DNA from: Bacillota bacterium
Lineage (GTDB): Bacteria; Bacillota; Clostridia; Acetivibrionales; DSM-1351
Length of the DNA stretch: 40,136 nt
Direction: 5' to 3'
Assembly (NCBI GenBank): GCA_023436485.1
Contig: JAEZIU010000182.1
Location: 1-40,136 of the forward strand
Position 1 is the stretch's first letter, and each line of letters opens with the position of its first letter. The translations under genes and the position numbers were made by a program. The notes under the pieces were generated by a model, which was not told the origin of the DNA, ran no database searches, and was given only the letters and a program-made list of their open reading frames with translations. Shown piece after piece: positions 1 to 5,812 of this stretch.

Positions 1-165
1 TTTAAATTAGTTTATACTGTGATAACTGGGTTAGTAGTAAAATCGTATAATAAATATTGTGAATTTGAGGATGATGTAAAATTTGCATTGGATGAAATAC
101 GTTCATTGCTTACAAAAAATAAGGTGGATGAGGCAGTTAAGCTTATAGATTATATCAATGAGTAG
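1..165 (+). CDS. C-terminal end of an unidentified protein (partial)
   Basis: An open frame enters from the left edge and stops at TAG 163-165, giving the last 54 residues of a protein. The visible part is mostly helical and charged and ends in KLIDYINE. It has no membrane segment and no motif I recognise. It ends 24 bases before the AgrD-like peptide gene and reads the same way, so the two may share a transcript. It does not look like the end of an AgrB protease, the usual partner of AgrD. A regulator or sensor-kinase fragment is possible, but this is a guess. Confidence 0.6.
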   Translation, partial: FKLVYTVITGLVVKSYNKYCEFEDDVKFALDEIRSLLTKNKVDEAVKLIDYINE

Positions 166-189
166 TATTAAACGGAGGGAGGGAAAAAT

Positions 190-333
190 ATGAAGTCAAA
201 AATCAAATTTTTACTTGCACCTTTGTCACTATTAATAACACTTCTTGCGTTATCAGGTGTCTGTACTGCGTGTTGTTCATCCTATTATCAGCCGAAAGCA
301 CCAAAGCATTTGACTGCATACAGAAGGAATTAA
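190..333 (+). CDS. AgrD-like cyclic lactone autoinducer peptide precursor
   Basis: A 47-residue ORF starts at ATG 190 behind a strong GGAGGGAGGG ribosome binding site and stops at TAA 331. It has the three-part layout of clostridial AgrD precursors: a basic amphipathic/hydrophobic leader (residues 1-24), a cysteine-led core with an aromatic residue four positions later (C29-S-S-Y-Y33), and a QPKAPKHL recognition tail followed by a basic end. In this family the membrane protease AgrB cuts the precursor and closes a thiolactone between the cysteine and the fifth residue, so the predicted ring is CSSYY. The export/processing partner should lie outside the window. A strong terminator follows at 360. 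A small hydrophobic membrane peptide is the alternative, but the C-x3-aromatic plus QPK-x-P pattern argues against it. Confidence 0.72.
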   Translation: MKSKIKFLLAPLSLLITLLALSGVCTACCSSYYQPKAPKHLTAYRRN

Positions 334-359
334 TAAAATTGACAAACACGAAGGTTAGA

Positions 360-397
360 CAAAAACACCTTAATATTTTAGGGTGTTTTTGTTTTTT
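360..397 (+). terminator. Rho-independent terminator after the autoinducer gene
   Basis: A 10-bp stem (360-369 with 382-391, CAAAAACACC/GGTGTTTTTG) has a 12-base loop and a T-rich tail to 397. It lies 27 bases after the AgrD-like stop codon and should end that transcript. Confidence 0.85.
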
Positions 398-451
398 ATC
401 ATACCATCCTATGCATTTTTGCAATATATTCCAAACATATACAAAATTAGG

Positions 452-500
452 TTGACTCTTTTTTGAATTGGTAATATAATTTGATGGTACAAAGTGTACC
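452..500 (+). promoter_or_regulatory. Sigma-A promoter with XRE-type operator at the start point (site 1)
   Basis: TTGACT (452-457), a 17-base spacer and a consensus TATAAT (475-480) read rightward. The palindrome GGTACAAAGTGTACC (486-500) covers the expected start point near 487. A second copy of the same arrangement occurs at 1104-1154. The XRE repressor encoded between the two sites is the obvious binder, which is inference from position and symmetry. Confidence 0.72.
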
Positions 501-580
501 AATCTTAAATGAGCATAAACGACAAACTATCATAAAAGCACTATATTTTAATTAAATTAAGGTTGGTACACTTTTTTTAT
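487..580 (+). ncRNA. Predicted ~93-nt small RNA with paired 5' and 3' ends
   Basis: A consensus promoter puts the start near 487. Positions 491-508 pair with 557-574 over 18 bp (one G.U), leaving a 48-base loop, and the right arm runs into seven Ts at 572-578. The RNA therefore begins and ends in its own terminator stem and stops before the convergent XRE gene, whose stop codon is at 585. No ORF with a ribosome binding site is present; the longest ATG frame in the loop is eight codons. The first bases of the RNA are the presumed XRE operator. It could instead be a very short terminated leader with no function of its own. Confidence 0.55.
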
Positions 581-584
581 TAAG

Positions 585-968
585 TTATTTTGTCTTCTTA
601 ATAAGGTTTTGTATAAGCTTTTCAAATTGTTTTATATCTATATTTGAGTCCTTCATCCTTACTGCAAGTTGTAAATAAGGAATAAATTCATGATTTTTGA
701 GATACTTTTCATAAGCATACAAATCAGGGCTAAAGGATTTATTACTTACTGCAATATTATCCGTTTCATTATTGATTCCCAATAAATAATCTGAAGAAAC
801 ATTGAAGTGTTTCGCAAAAAGTACAATGGCTTCCGGATCAGGTTCTCTTTCACCCAGTTCATATTTTGAAACAGTTTCTCTACTTTTACCTAAAGCTTTA
901 CCTACTTCATTTTGGGATTGTCGTTTAGCATTGCGTAATTTTTTAACCCTCTCTGAAAGAACAGACAT
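585..968 (-). CDS. XRE-family helix-turn-helix transcriptional regulator
   Basis: A 127-residue cytosolic DNA-binding protein. Residues about 3-60 form a Cro/C1-type helix-turn-helix (RVKKLRNAKRQSQNEVGKAL, then SRETVSKYELGEREPDPEAI), and the domain ends with the usual LLGI. The remaining ~65 residues are charged and helical and probably serve for dimerisation or sensing; I see no known ligand domain. I chose ATG 968 because GAGGTGAT lies just upstream; a GTG nine bases further out falls inside that binding site. Two GGTAC-N5-GTACC palindromes flank the gene on plus-strand promoters, suggesting it represses the short transcripts on both sides. It resembles phage-type or SinR/Xre repressors, but no phage genes are nearby. 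Confidence 0.88.
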   Translation of the reverse strand: MSVLSERVKKLRNAKRQSQNEVGKALGKSRETVSKYELGEREPDPEAIVLFAKHFNVSSDYLLGINNETDNIAVSNKSFSPDLYAYEKYLKNHEFIPYLQLAVRMKDSNIDIKQFEKLIQNLIKKTK

Positions 969-1103
969 ACTAATCACCTCAATGAATAATTATATGATAT
1001 GGCAGTTAAGGAATGCAATATTAATTATTGCACAACAAATCTCGTCAAATGCAAATCATATTCAAGAATTATGGCTAACAATTACAAAATATTGGTAAAT
1101 ATA

Positions 1104-1154
1104 TTGACTAACAATGGTATTTCATATTATAATTCACATGGTACCAATTGTACC
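1104..1154 (+). promoter_or_regulatory. Sigma-A promoter with XRE-type operator (site 2)
   Basis: TTGACT (1104-1109), 18 bases and TATAAT (1128-1133) are followed six bases later by the palindrome GGTACCAATTGTACC (1140-1154). Layout and operator arms match site 1 (GGTAC...GTACC). The promoter points away from the XRE gene, toward the poorly coding stretch 1155-1440. Confidence 0.68.
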
Positions 1155-1469
1155 ACTTATATAATACCAATTAGAAAAAAGATATGTGGTGTTAGATAAA
1201 TGGAGGAACAGCCAAGGTGACAACAGGAGGAGTAATTTAGATTTAGAAAGAAACGATATGCCCTTAATTAAGGATTTTTAATGCTAATTTGGAAATTTAA
1301 TTATGCCGCCTGAGAATAAAAACCCAAAAGAATAAAAAGATGTTATACATGTGATTTTCATTAGAGAGGTTTTGTTTAAATGGTGGCACTAAATATACAC
1401 TATACTATGTACTCTTCCATTTAACAAACCTCCTGCTTTTTGACACTCGACTAATGGGTGTCTTTTTTT
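1140..1469 (+). other. Putative ~330-nt transcript without a clear protein
   Basis: Between promoter site 2 and the terminator at 1442 there is no ORF longer than about 14 codons with a plausible start. Several ribosome-binding-like GGAGG strings are followed by tiny frames, for example six codons at 1200 and fourteen at 1380. Positions 1366-1383 and 1417-1432 form an imperfect inverted repeat (GAGGTTTTGTTTAAATGG against CCATTTAACAAACCTC) that could fold just before the terminator. The stretch could be a regulatory RNA, an mRNA for micropeptides, or the remains of a decayed gene. Confidence 0.4.
1442..1469 (+). terminator. Rho-independent terminator
   Basis: A short stem GACACTC (1442-1448) pairs with GGGTGTC (1456-1462) with one G.T pair, followed by a run of seven Ts. 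It ends the putative transcript from the promoter at 1104. Confidence 0.7.
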
Positions 1470-1543
1470 ATGGACGTTTAACAATAGACCAATAATTAAC
1501 ATAGTATATTTATAGGATTTGTTAAAGATAGAGGTTTTAAAAT

Positions 1544-1744
1544 ATGAATAATAGTTGTAGTAATAAATTTTTTTCACTAAGTCCAAGTGAGCTTACATTG
1601 CTTGCCACTGTTATTGGCCTGGCAGTTGCAGAGGAATTAGACAACTGCCAACGCAATGTTTTTGGCAATTTCCTGACCTCTGTAGCGCAGAATATTTTGA
1701 CCTTTGACGCTCAGGAAAGCTGCCTTCAAGAACAAAACAAATAG
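1544..1744 (+). CDS. Small conserved-type clostridial protein (DUF6774-like)
   Basis: A 66-residue protein with ATG 1544 behind AGAGG. The central part (about residues 13-55: SPSELTLLATVIGLAVAEEL, then FLTSVAQNILTF) is an amphipathic helical pair that resembles, from memory, small clostridial proteins annotated DUF6774, which also read 'ELxxLxTxIA...' followed by '...LGDTLATI...'. Three cysteines (residues 5, 34, 60) are scattered. It has no signal peptide and is too polar for a typical membrane protein. Function unknown. It stands alone between a terminator and a membrane-protein gene. Confidence 0.55.
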   Translation: MNNSCSNKFFSLSPSELTLLATVIGLAVAEELDNCQRNVFGNFLTSVAQNILTFDAQESCLQEQNK

Positions 1745-1779
1745 AGTACACAATCATAAGTTTACTTGTATTATAAAAA

Positions 1780-1808
1780 TTGATAAAATATATCAATAGT
1801 AATACTAT
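1780..1808 (+). promoter_or_regulatory. Candidate promoter for the PH-like membrane protein gene
   Basis: TTGATA (1780-1785), a 17-base spacer and TACTAT (1803-1808) lie 27 bases before the start at 1835. The -35 box is one arm of a small palindrome (TTGATA-N5-TATCAA, 1780-1796). Two of six bases in the -10 box differ from consensus, so confidence is modest. Confidence 0.4.
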
Positions 1809-1834
1809 TTTATAAATTGTGTTGGAGGGTTTTT

Positions 1835-2233
1835 ATGAAGTCAGGCCCAATTAAAGTTTTTATTACAATCGTGACGTTAGTCCTTGCAGGCATACTTATA
1901 TTATTTGTTGGGAGTGTCAAGGTTTCAATTACAAATAATTCTGTTAGTGTCAAAGGTACTTTTGTTGGAGGTACGACTATTCCCCTAAATGAAATTACTT
2001 CTGTTGAGTATGTTGATAGTTTAAATATTGGGTCAAGGCAATTTGGAATGGGAACTTTTAAAATGGCTTCCGGAACGTATAATAATGAAAAATATGGCAG
2101 CTACAAGCTATATTCATATTCTAAAGTAAATGCTTTTGTAATAATACACTACGGTGATAAAATACTTGTATTTAATCAGTCTGATGTAGAAAATACTAAG
2201 AAACTCTATAATCAAATTAAAAAAATTCTTTAA
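1835..2233 (+). CDS. Membrane-anchored protein with a bacterial PH-like domain
   Basis: 132 residues. I start it at ATG 1835 because TTGGAGGG sits 7 bases upstream; an in-frame ATG at 1817 lacks a site. One N-terminal membrane helix (about residues 8-27, VFITIVTLVLAGILILFVGS) is followed by a beta-rich domain. That domain has the strand pattern of bacterial PH folds: a short N-terminal strand pair, 'IPLNEITSVEYVD', a variable loop, 'FVIIHYGDKILVFNQSD', and a final helix 'TKKLYNQIKKIL'. These proteins are usually of unknown function, with the domain probably outside the membrane. Alone in its transcription unit as far as I can see. Confidence 0.72.
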   Translation: MKSGPIKVFITIVTLVLAGILILFVGSVKVSITNNSVSVKGTFVGGTTIPLNEITSVEYVDSLNIGSRQFGMGTFKMASGTYNNEKYGSYKLYSYSKVNAFVIIHYGDKILVFNQSDVENTKKLYNQIKKIL

Positions 2234-2352
2234 CTTCCTTTTTTGACAAATGATATATTTCGTACATTTTACCCTACTATAAACCAAAAGGATAAATTAC
2301 TTGAATTTACATTTATTAACATATAATATATATTATGAAATGGAGGGATAAA

Positions 2353-3045
2353 ATGAAAAGAAGGAAAATACTAGGCATAGCATCTTTTTTAATGATTATA
2401 TTGCTGTCAGTACTGTTCTGTGAAAATAGGCATAATTTTATACCGGGCGATTTTATCCTGAAAAAGATGGGTATAAGGGTGTGGTCAGATGGAACCTCCG
2501 GTTTGCACTATACAGGTGTTATAACCGCAATATTAATATTACTAGGGATTGTGGGCATAATCCGTTATAAAGAAGATGTTCACAGAAACTTCGGAAAATT
2601 TGTTTTGATGTTTTTTCTCGTTAATACTATTATTTACCAACCGACATATGATTTAGCCTATGGATTTGTTAAATCAAATCTTAATGGTCTACAGTCCATA
2701 GAATACATAAGAGATGGAAGTCAGATTAATTTTACAAGAAATGGAGAGAATATCTCTGTTGAAGGAAAAATCATATTAAAGAATTACAGCAGTGAGAAGA
2801 AAGAATTTTATATTAAATTACCGGTAGGTAGGAATTTTATGGATGAAAACCCTCAATTTATTACAGTCTGTAATACTTTCAACGAACCCACCAAATTTGT
2901 AATGTGGCCTGAGAGCCAAACTGAATTGAAAATTAAATCCTCGATAAAGGAAGATGAAAAGCCTGTGTGGCAGAATGGAAACTTAATTTCGCCAGATATA
3001 ATAATATATAATGAGACTGAGGAAATACATGAAGGTAAAAGATGA
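2353..3045 (+). CDS. Hypothetical membrane protein
   Basis: 230 residues. Start ATG 2353 is preceded by TGGAGGG; the ATG at 2335 lacks a site. Three membrane segments can be read: residues 7-24, about 51-69 and about 81-98. After these come ~130 residues of soluble, beta-rich sequence with an Ig-like feel ('ISVEGKIILKNYSSEKKEFYIKLP'). I do not recognise the family. A hydrophobic N-terminal half and an exported C-terminal half suggest a surface or stress-related protein. It ends 78 bases before the arsR start and has no visible link to the arsenic genes, which have their own promoter. Confidence 0.62.
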   Translation: MKRRKILGIASFLMIILLSVLFCENRHNFIPGDFILKKMGIRVWSDGTSGLHYTGVITAILILLGIVGIIRYKEDVHRNFGKFVLMFFLVNTIIYQPTYDLAYGFVKSNLNGLQSIEYIRDGSQINFTRNGENISVEGKIILKNYSSEKKEFYIKLPVGRNFMDENPQFITVCNTFNEPTKFVMWPESQTELKIKSSIKEDEKPVWQNGNLISPDIIIYNETEEIHEGKR

Positions 3046-3057
3046 GTTGTTTAAACA

Positions 3058-3113
3058 TTGACAAATTTTGATTTGATTAATATAATATTTTCATATCGAA
3101 TATTTTAGATATG
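3058..3113 (+). promoter_or_regulatory. arsR promoter with ArsR-type operator
   Basis: A perfect sigma-A promoter, TTGACA (3058-3063) - 17 bases - TATAAT (3081-3086), is followed at the start point by the inverted repeat CATATC-N10-GATATG (3092-3097 and 3108-3113). The same half sites and spacing recur before the permease gene (3439-3462). The arrangement fits repression by ArsR at its own promoter, relieved by arsenite. Confidence 0.78.
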
Positions 3114-3122
3114 AGGTGTAAA

Positions 3123-3404
3123 GTGATACTTAATGAATACGAAAAAAATGCAAGAGTTTTTAAAGCCTTTTGTGATGAAAATCGTCTTATGATTCTGGAA
3201 CTGCTTCAGACAGGTGAAAAATGTGCCTGCAAACTGTTGGAGGATTTGAAAATTGGTCAGTCAACTTTGTCACATCATATGAAAATATTGTGTGATTCGG
3301 GTGTTGTAAATGCAAGAAAAGAAGGAAAATGGACTCATTATTCCATAAGTCAAGAAGGCAGTGCCTATGCGAGAGAACTGCTTGGTAAAATTACAGAAAC
3401 ATAG
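3123..3404 (+). CDS. arsR: ArsR-family arsenic-responsive repressor
   Basis: 93 residues of winged-helix repressor. The DNA-recognition helix is in 'LKIGQSTLSHHMKILCDSGV' and the wing in 'ARKEGKWTHYSIS'. The metal-sensing helix has the CxC pair (EKCACKLL) that matches the ELCVCDL arsenite-binding motif of ArsR. I prefer GTG 3123: GAGGTG lies four bases upstream, and the presumed operator covers the alternative ATG at 3111. It should bind the two CATATC/ATATATC-N10 repeats at its own promoter and before the permease gene. First gene of the arsR-permease-thioredoxin-arsC cluster. Confidence 0.88.
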   Translation: MILNEYEKNARVFKAFCDENRLMILELLQTGEKCACKLLEDLKIGQSTLSHHMKILCDSGVVNARKEGKWTHYSISQEGSAYARELLGKITET

Positions 3405-3438
3405 TGCGGCCATCAGGGGATGGCTTTATTAAAAATTG

Positions 3439-3462
3439 ATATATCGATAAAAATAGATATAT
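3439..3462 (+). promoter_or_regulatory. Second ArsR-type operator, before the permease gene
   Basis: ATATATC-N10-GATATAT is a perfect inverted repeat of two 7-base arms at 3439-3445 and 3456-3462. It shares the arms ATATC/GATAT and the spacing with the operator on the arsR promoter. It lies 19 bases before the permease start, so it could control a second internal promoter or act as a roadblock. Confidence 0.6.
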
Positions 3463-3481
3463 TCACGAAAGGGAGATATGT

Positions 3482-4495
3482 ATGGAGGTTTTAAAAGGAA
3501 TAGGCCTGTTTTTGCAGAATCAGGTGCTTGGAATGAATTGGCTTAACACACTTATACACAATTTACTTTCATTCTTTGGCCTTGATATGTCCGGAAGGCT
3601 TGGAGGCAGTATTCGGTTTTTTATATACGATGTAATTAAAATCGTAATATTACTTTGCGTAATGATTTTTATTATTTCATATATTCAGAGCTATTTTCCC
3701 CCGGAACGGAGTAAGAAAATATTGACACGTTTCCGTGGAATCGGAGCAAATATTATAGCGGCACTTTTAGGTACTGTTACTCCTTTTTGTTCCTGTTCAT
3801 CCATTCCGCTGTTTATAGGGTTTACAAGTGCAGGACTACCGCTGGGGTTAACATTCTCATTCCTTATATCGTCTCCTATGGTGGACCTTGGCTCACTCGT
3901 AATCTTAATGAGCATTTTTGGTGCAAAGATAGCTTTAGTTTATGTTATACTAGGTCTTATTATTGCAGTTATCGGAGGCACTCTTATTGGTAAAATGCAT
4001 ATGGAAGAGTATGTTGAGGATTTTATACGAAACGTAGGAAATGTGGATGTAGAGTCGCCGGATTTATCAAAAAAAGAACGTATTATTTATGCAAAAGACC
4101 AAGTAGTAGCCACCTTTAAAAAAGTATTTCCATACATCATAATAGGTGTAGGAATCGGGGCGGTAATTCATAATTGGATTCCCGAAAGCTGGATTGAGAC
4201 CGTGCTTGGAAGCAATAATCCATTTAGTGTGGTGCTTGCTACGTTGTTGGGTGTTCCTATGTATGCTGATATATTTGGTACGATACCCGTTGCGGAAGCA
4301 TTACTGTACAAAGGAGCAAATTTAGGAACTGTTCTGTCATTTATGATGGCAGTAACAACACTAAGTTTACCATCTGTAATTATGCTTCGTAAGGCTGTAA
4401 AGCCAAGGCTTTTGGCACTGTTTGTTGCAATTTGTACAATAGGTATTATTATTGTTGGATATTTGTTTAATGCATTTCAATATTTATTATTATAA
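3482..4495 (+). CDS. arsP: ArsP/DUF318-family permease
   Basis: A 337-residue inner-membrane protein with about eight hydrophobic segments in two halves. The family hallmark is a cysteine-rich turn TPFCSCSSIPLF (around residues 99-110) followed by GFTSAGLPLG; the second half repeats the theme with 'LGVPMYADIFGTIPVAEAL'. ArsP proteins export trivalent organoarsenicals; other DUF318 members have been linked to metal or selenite export. Its place between arsR and arsC, with an ArsR operator 19 bases before the start, supports arsenical efflux. No ArsB or Acr3 pump is encoded here, so if the operon is self-contained this protein must be the exit route. GGGAG precedes the ATG. Confidence 0.85.
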   Translation: MEVLKGIGLFLQNQVLGMNWLNTLIHNLLSFFGLDMSGRLGGSIRFFIYDVIKIVILLCVMIFIISYIQSYFPPERSKKILTRFRGIGANIIAALLGTVTPFCSCSSIPLFIGFTSAGLPLGLTFSFLISSPMVDLGSLVILMSIFGAKIALVYVILGLIIAVIGGTLIGKMHMEEYVEDFIRNVGNVDVESPDLSKKERIIYAKDQVVATFKKVFPYIIIGVGIGAVIHNWIPESWIETVLGSNNPFSVVLATLLGVPMYADIFGTIPVAEALLYKGANLGTVLSFMMAVTTLSLPSVIMLRKAVKPRLLALFVAICTIGIIIVGYLFNAFQYLLL

Positions 4496-4521
4496 AATTA
4501 ACTTATCAGGAGGAATTTATC

Positions 4522-4821
4522 ATGTCATTGTTTAAAAAGAAAAAGGAAGATTTAAGTGAAACAGATGTTAAAGGTGATGCATACGTAAAAGTACTTGGCT
4601 CAGGATGTGCAAAATGTAATCAGCTGGAAGCTGCTACAAAAGAAGCATTGGAAAAGCTGGGAATGGATACTACTATTGAACATGTTAAGGATTTTACACA
4701 AATTGCTGCATATGGTGTAATGTCAACCCCTGCCTTGGTTGTAGACGGTAAAGTTGTTTCATATGGTAAAGTCTTGAAAACAGAGGAAGTAATCAGTATA
4801 TTGGAAAAAGTAGGTAAATAG
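4522..4821 (+). CDS. Thioredoxin-like small redox protein (MTH895/TM0996 family)
   Basis: 99 residues. After a charged 20-residue N-terminus comes a compact thioredoxin fold with the redox pair CAKC in 'VLGSGCAKCNQLEAATKEAL', the cis-proline segment 'VMSTPALVVDGKVVSYGKV' and a final helix. This family often travels with DUF318 permeases and ArsR regulators. It could re-reduce the permease cysteines or the disulfide formed in ArsC after arsenate reduction; the choice is inference. AGGAGG precedes the ATG and the stop is four bases before arsC. Confidence 0.85.
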   Translation: MSLFKKKKEDLSETDVKGDAYVKVLGSGCAKCNQLEAATKEALEKLGMDTTIEHVKDFTQIAAYGVMSTPALVVDGKVVSYGKVLKTEEVISILEKVGK

Positions 4822-4825
4822 TGAA

Positions 4826-5233
4826 ATGGAAAAAACTAAAGTAGCATTTATATGTGTTCATAATTCCTGCCGCAGTCAGATAGCCGAAGCACTGGGCAAA
4901 CATCTTGCAGCGGACGTATTTGAAAGTTTTTCCGCAGGCACAGAGACAAAGCCTCAGATTAATCAGGATGCTGTCAGGCTCATCAAACAGATTTACGGAA
5001 TTGATATGGAGAAAACACAAAAATCAAAGCTTCTTGAAGATATACCAACCGTTGACATTGTGATAACAATGGGGTGCAACGTGCAGTGTCCGTCTTTGCC
5101 ATGCAAACAAAGGGAAGATTGGGGTTTGGAGGATCCAACCGGCAAAAACGATGATGAATTTATCAAAGTGATTAAAATTATAGAAGAAAAAATTATGGCT
5201 CTTAAAAGGTCACTAGACAAGCAGAAGCAGTAA
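4826..5233 (+). CDS. arsC: Arsenate reductase, low-molecular-weight phosphatase type
   Basis: 135 residues, the usual length for thioredoxin-coupled ArsC. The P-loop is C10-V-H-N-S-C15-R16-S with the catalytic cysteine first. The redox helix has three cysteines, C84, C88 and C93 (MGCNVQCPSLPC), where S. aureus ArsC uses C82 and C89. WGLEDPTGK is the family's aspartate loop. The enzyme reduces arsenate to arsenite in the cytoplasm, passing the disulfide outwards to thioredoxin; the neighbouring CxxC protein is a likely reductant. Last intact gene of the arsenic operon. Confidence 0.92.
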   Translation: MEKTKVAFICVHNSCRSQIAEALGKHLAADVFESFSAGTETKPQINQDAVRLIKQIYGIDMEKTQKSKLLEDIPTVDIVITMGCNVQCPSLPCKQREDWGLEDPTGKNDDEFIKVIKIIEEKIMALKRSLDKQKQ

Positions 5234-5236
5234 TGA

Positions 5237-5389
5237 CGGAAATTTGTACATTTAAATAAAAATGTCGATGTTGCTTTGAAATATGGATATGATACGGCGG
5301 TAGTGTTGTGGATTACAAAATTGAAAAAAGGATTCATTCAGAGTAGTTACTCTATCGGCGAAATCTGGATTCCCGTTAAGGAAAAATAA
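5237..5389 (+). pseudogene. Remnant of an AraC-type regulator
   Basis: The open frame 5237-5389 has no usable start. It contains NVDVALKYGYDTA, which matches the second recognition region of AraC-family HTH domains ('xxDVALKYGYDTPESF'). After 16 unrelated residues it jumps to SYSIGEIWIPVKEK, which looks like the very end of the GyrI-like effector domain found in the same proteins. More than 100 residues in between, and everything before, are missing, so this is a deletion remnant. It sits between arsC and the operon terminator. Confidence 0.6.
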
Positions 5390-5402
5390 TAAGCAAACAC
5401 TG

Positions 5403-5431
5403 AAACCACACTATAGAGGTGTGGTTTTTTT
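5403..5431 (+). terminator. Terminator of the arsenic operon
   Basis: An 8-bp stem AACCACAC (5404-5411) / GTGTGGTT (5419-5426) with a 7-base loop, followed by further Ts to 5431. Confidence 0.85.
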
Positions 5432-5554
5432 ATGCCATTTTCATAGTATATAAGAGTAACTTAATTCTCAAATTAGGCATATCTTGAATTGTGTTTATCG
5501 ATAAAAAAGAATATCCAAGGAAATTTAAAAATATATATTATAGGAGAGACTAAT

Positions 5555-5812
5555 ATGCACTATGATAATGGTTTCCGAAGTAGAATAAAAACAATTTCAC
5601 TTGCGGAACTGGCTAAGTTCAACGGAAAGGATGGAAATCCTGCATATGTGGCTGTTAACGGAACCGTATATGATGTTACGAATAATGCAGCCTGGGCAGC
5701 GGCTACGCATTTTGGACTTACGGCGGGGAAAGATTTAACAGTCGAGTTTTCCTCCTGCCATGGGGGACAGTCAATATTAAATAAATTAAAAGTGGTAGGG
5801 AAGTTGGTTTAA
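5555..5812 (+). CDS. Cytochrome b5-like heme-binding domain protein
   Basis: 85 residues, almost entirely one small cytochrome b5-like (heme/steroid-binding type) domain: 'ISLAELAKFNGKDGNPAYVA', 'VNGTVYDVTN', then 'THFGLTAGKDLT' and 'CHGGQSILNKLKVVGKLV'. His52 and His69 sit where this bacterial subfamily has its two histidines and could be the axial heme ligands. No signal peptide or membrane helix, so cytosolic. ATG 5555 has AGGAGA upstream; the frame extends further up without a binding site. Its stop overlaps the hydrogenase small-subunit start (TAATG), so the two are translationally coupled. I infer an electron carrier or assembly partner for the hydrogenase. Confidence 0.82.
   Translation: MHYDNGFRSRIKTISLAELAKFNGKDGNPAYVAVNGTVYDVTNNAAWAAATHFGLTAGKDLTVEFSSCHGGQSILNKLKVVGKLV

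Noticed and set aside
1..165. Reading the left-edge gene as AgrB
   Set aside because: Its visible end is charged and helical, without the membrane helices expected at the end of AgrB.
203..502. Minus-strand 99-residue frame over the autoinducer terminator
   Set aside because: It is antisense to the AgrD-like gene, its terminator and a promoter, and its composition is non-coding.
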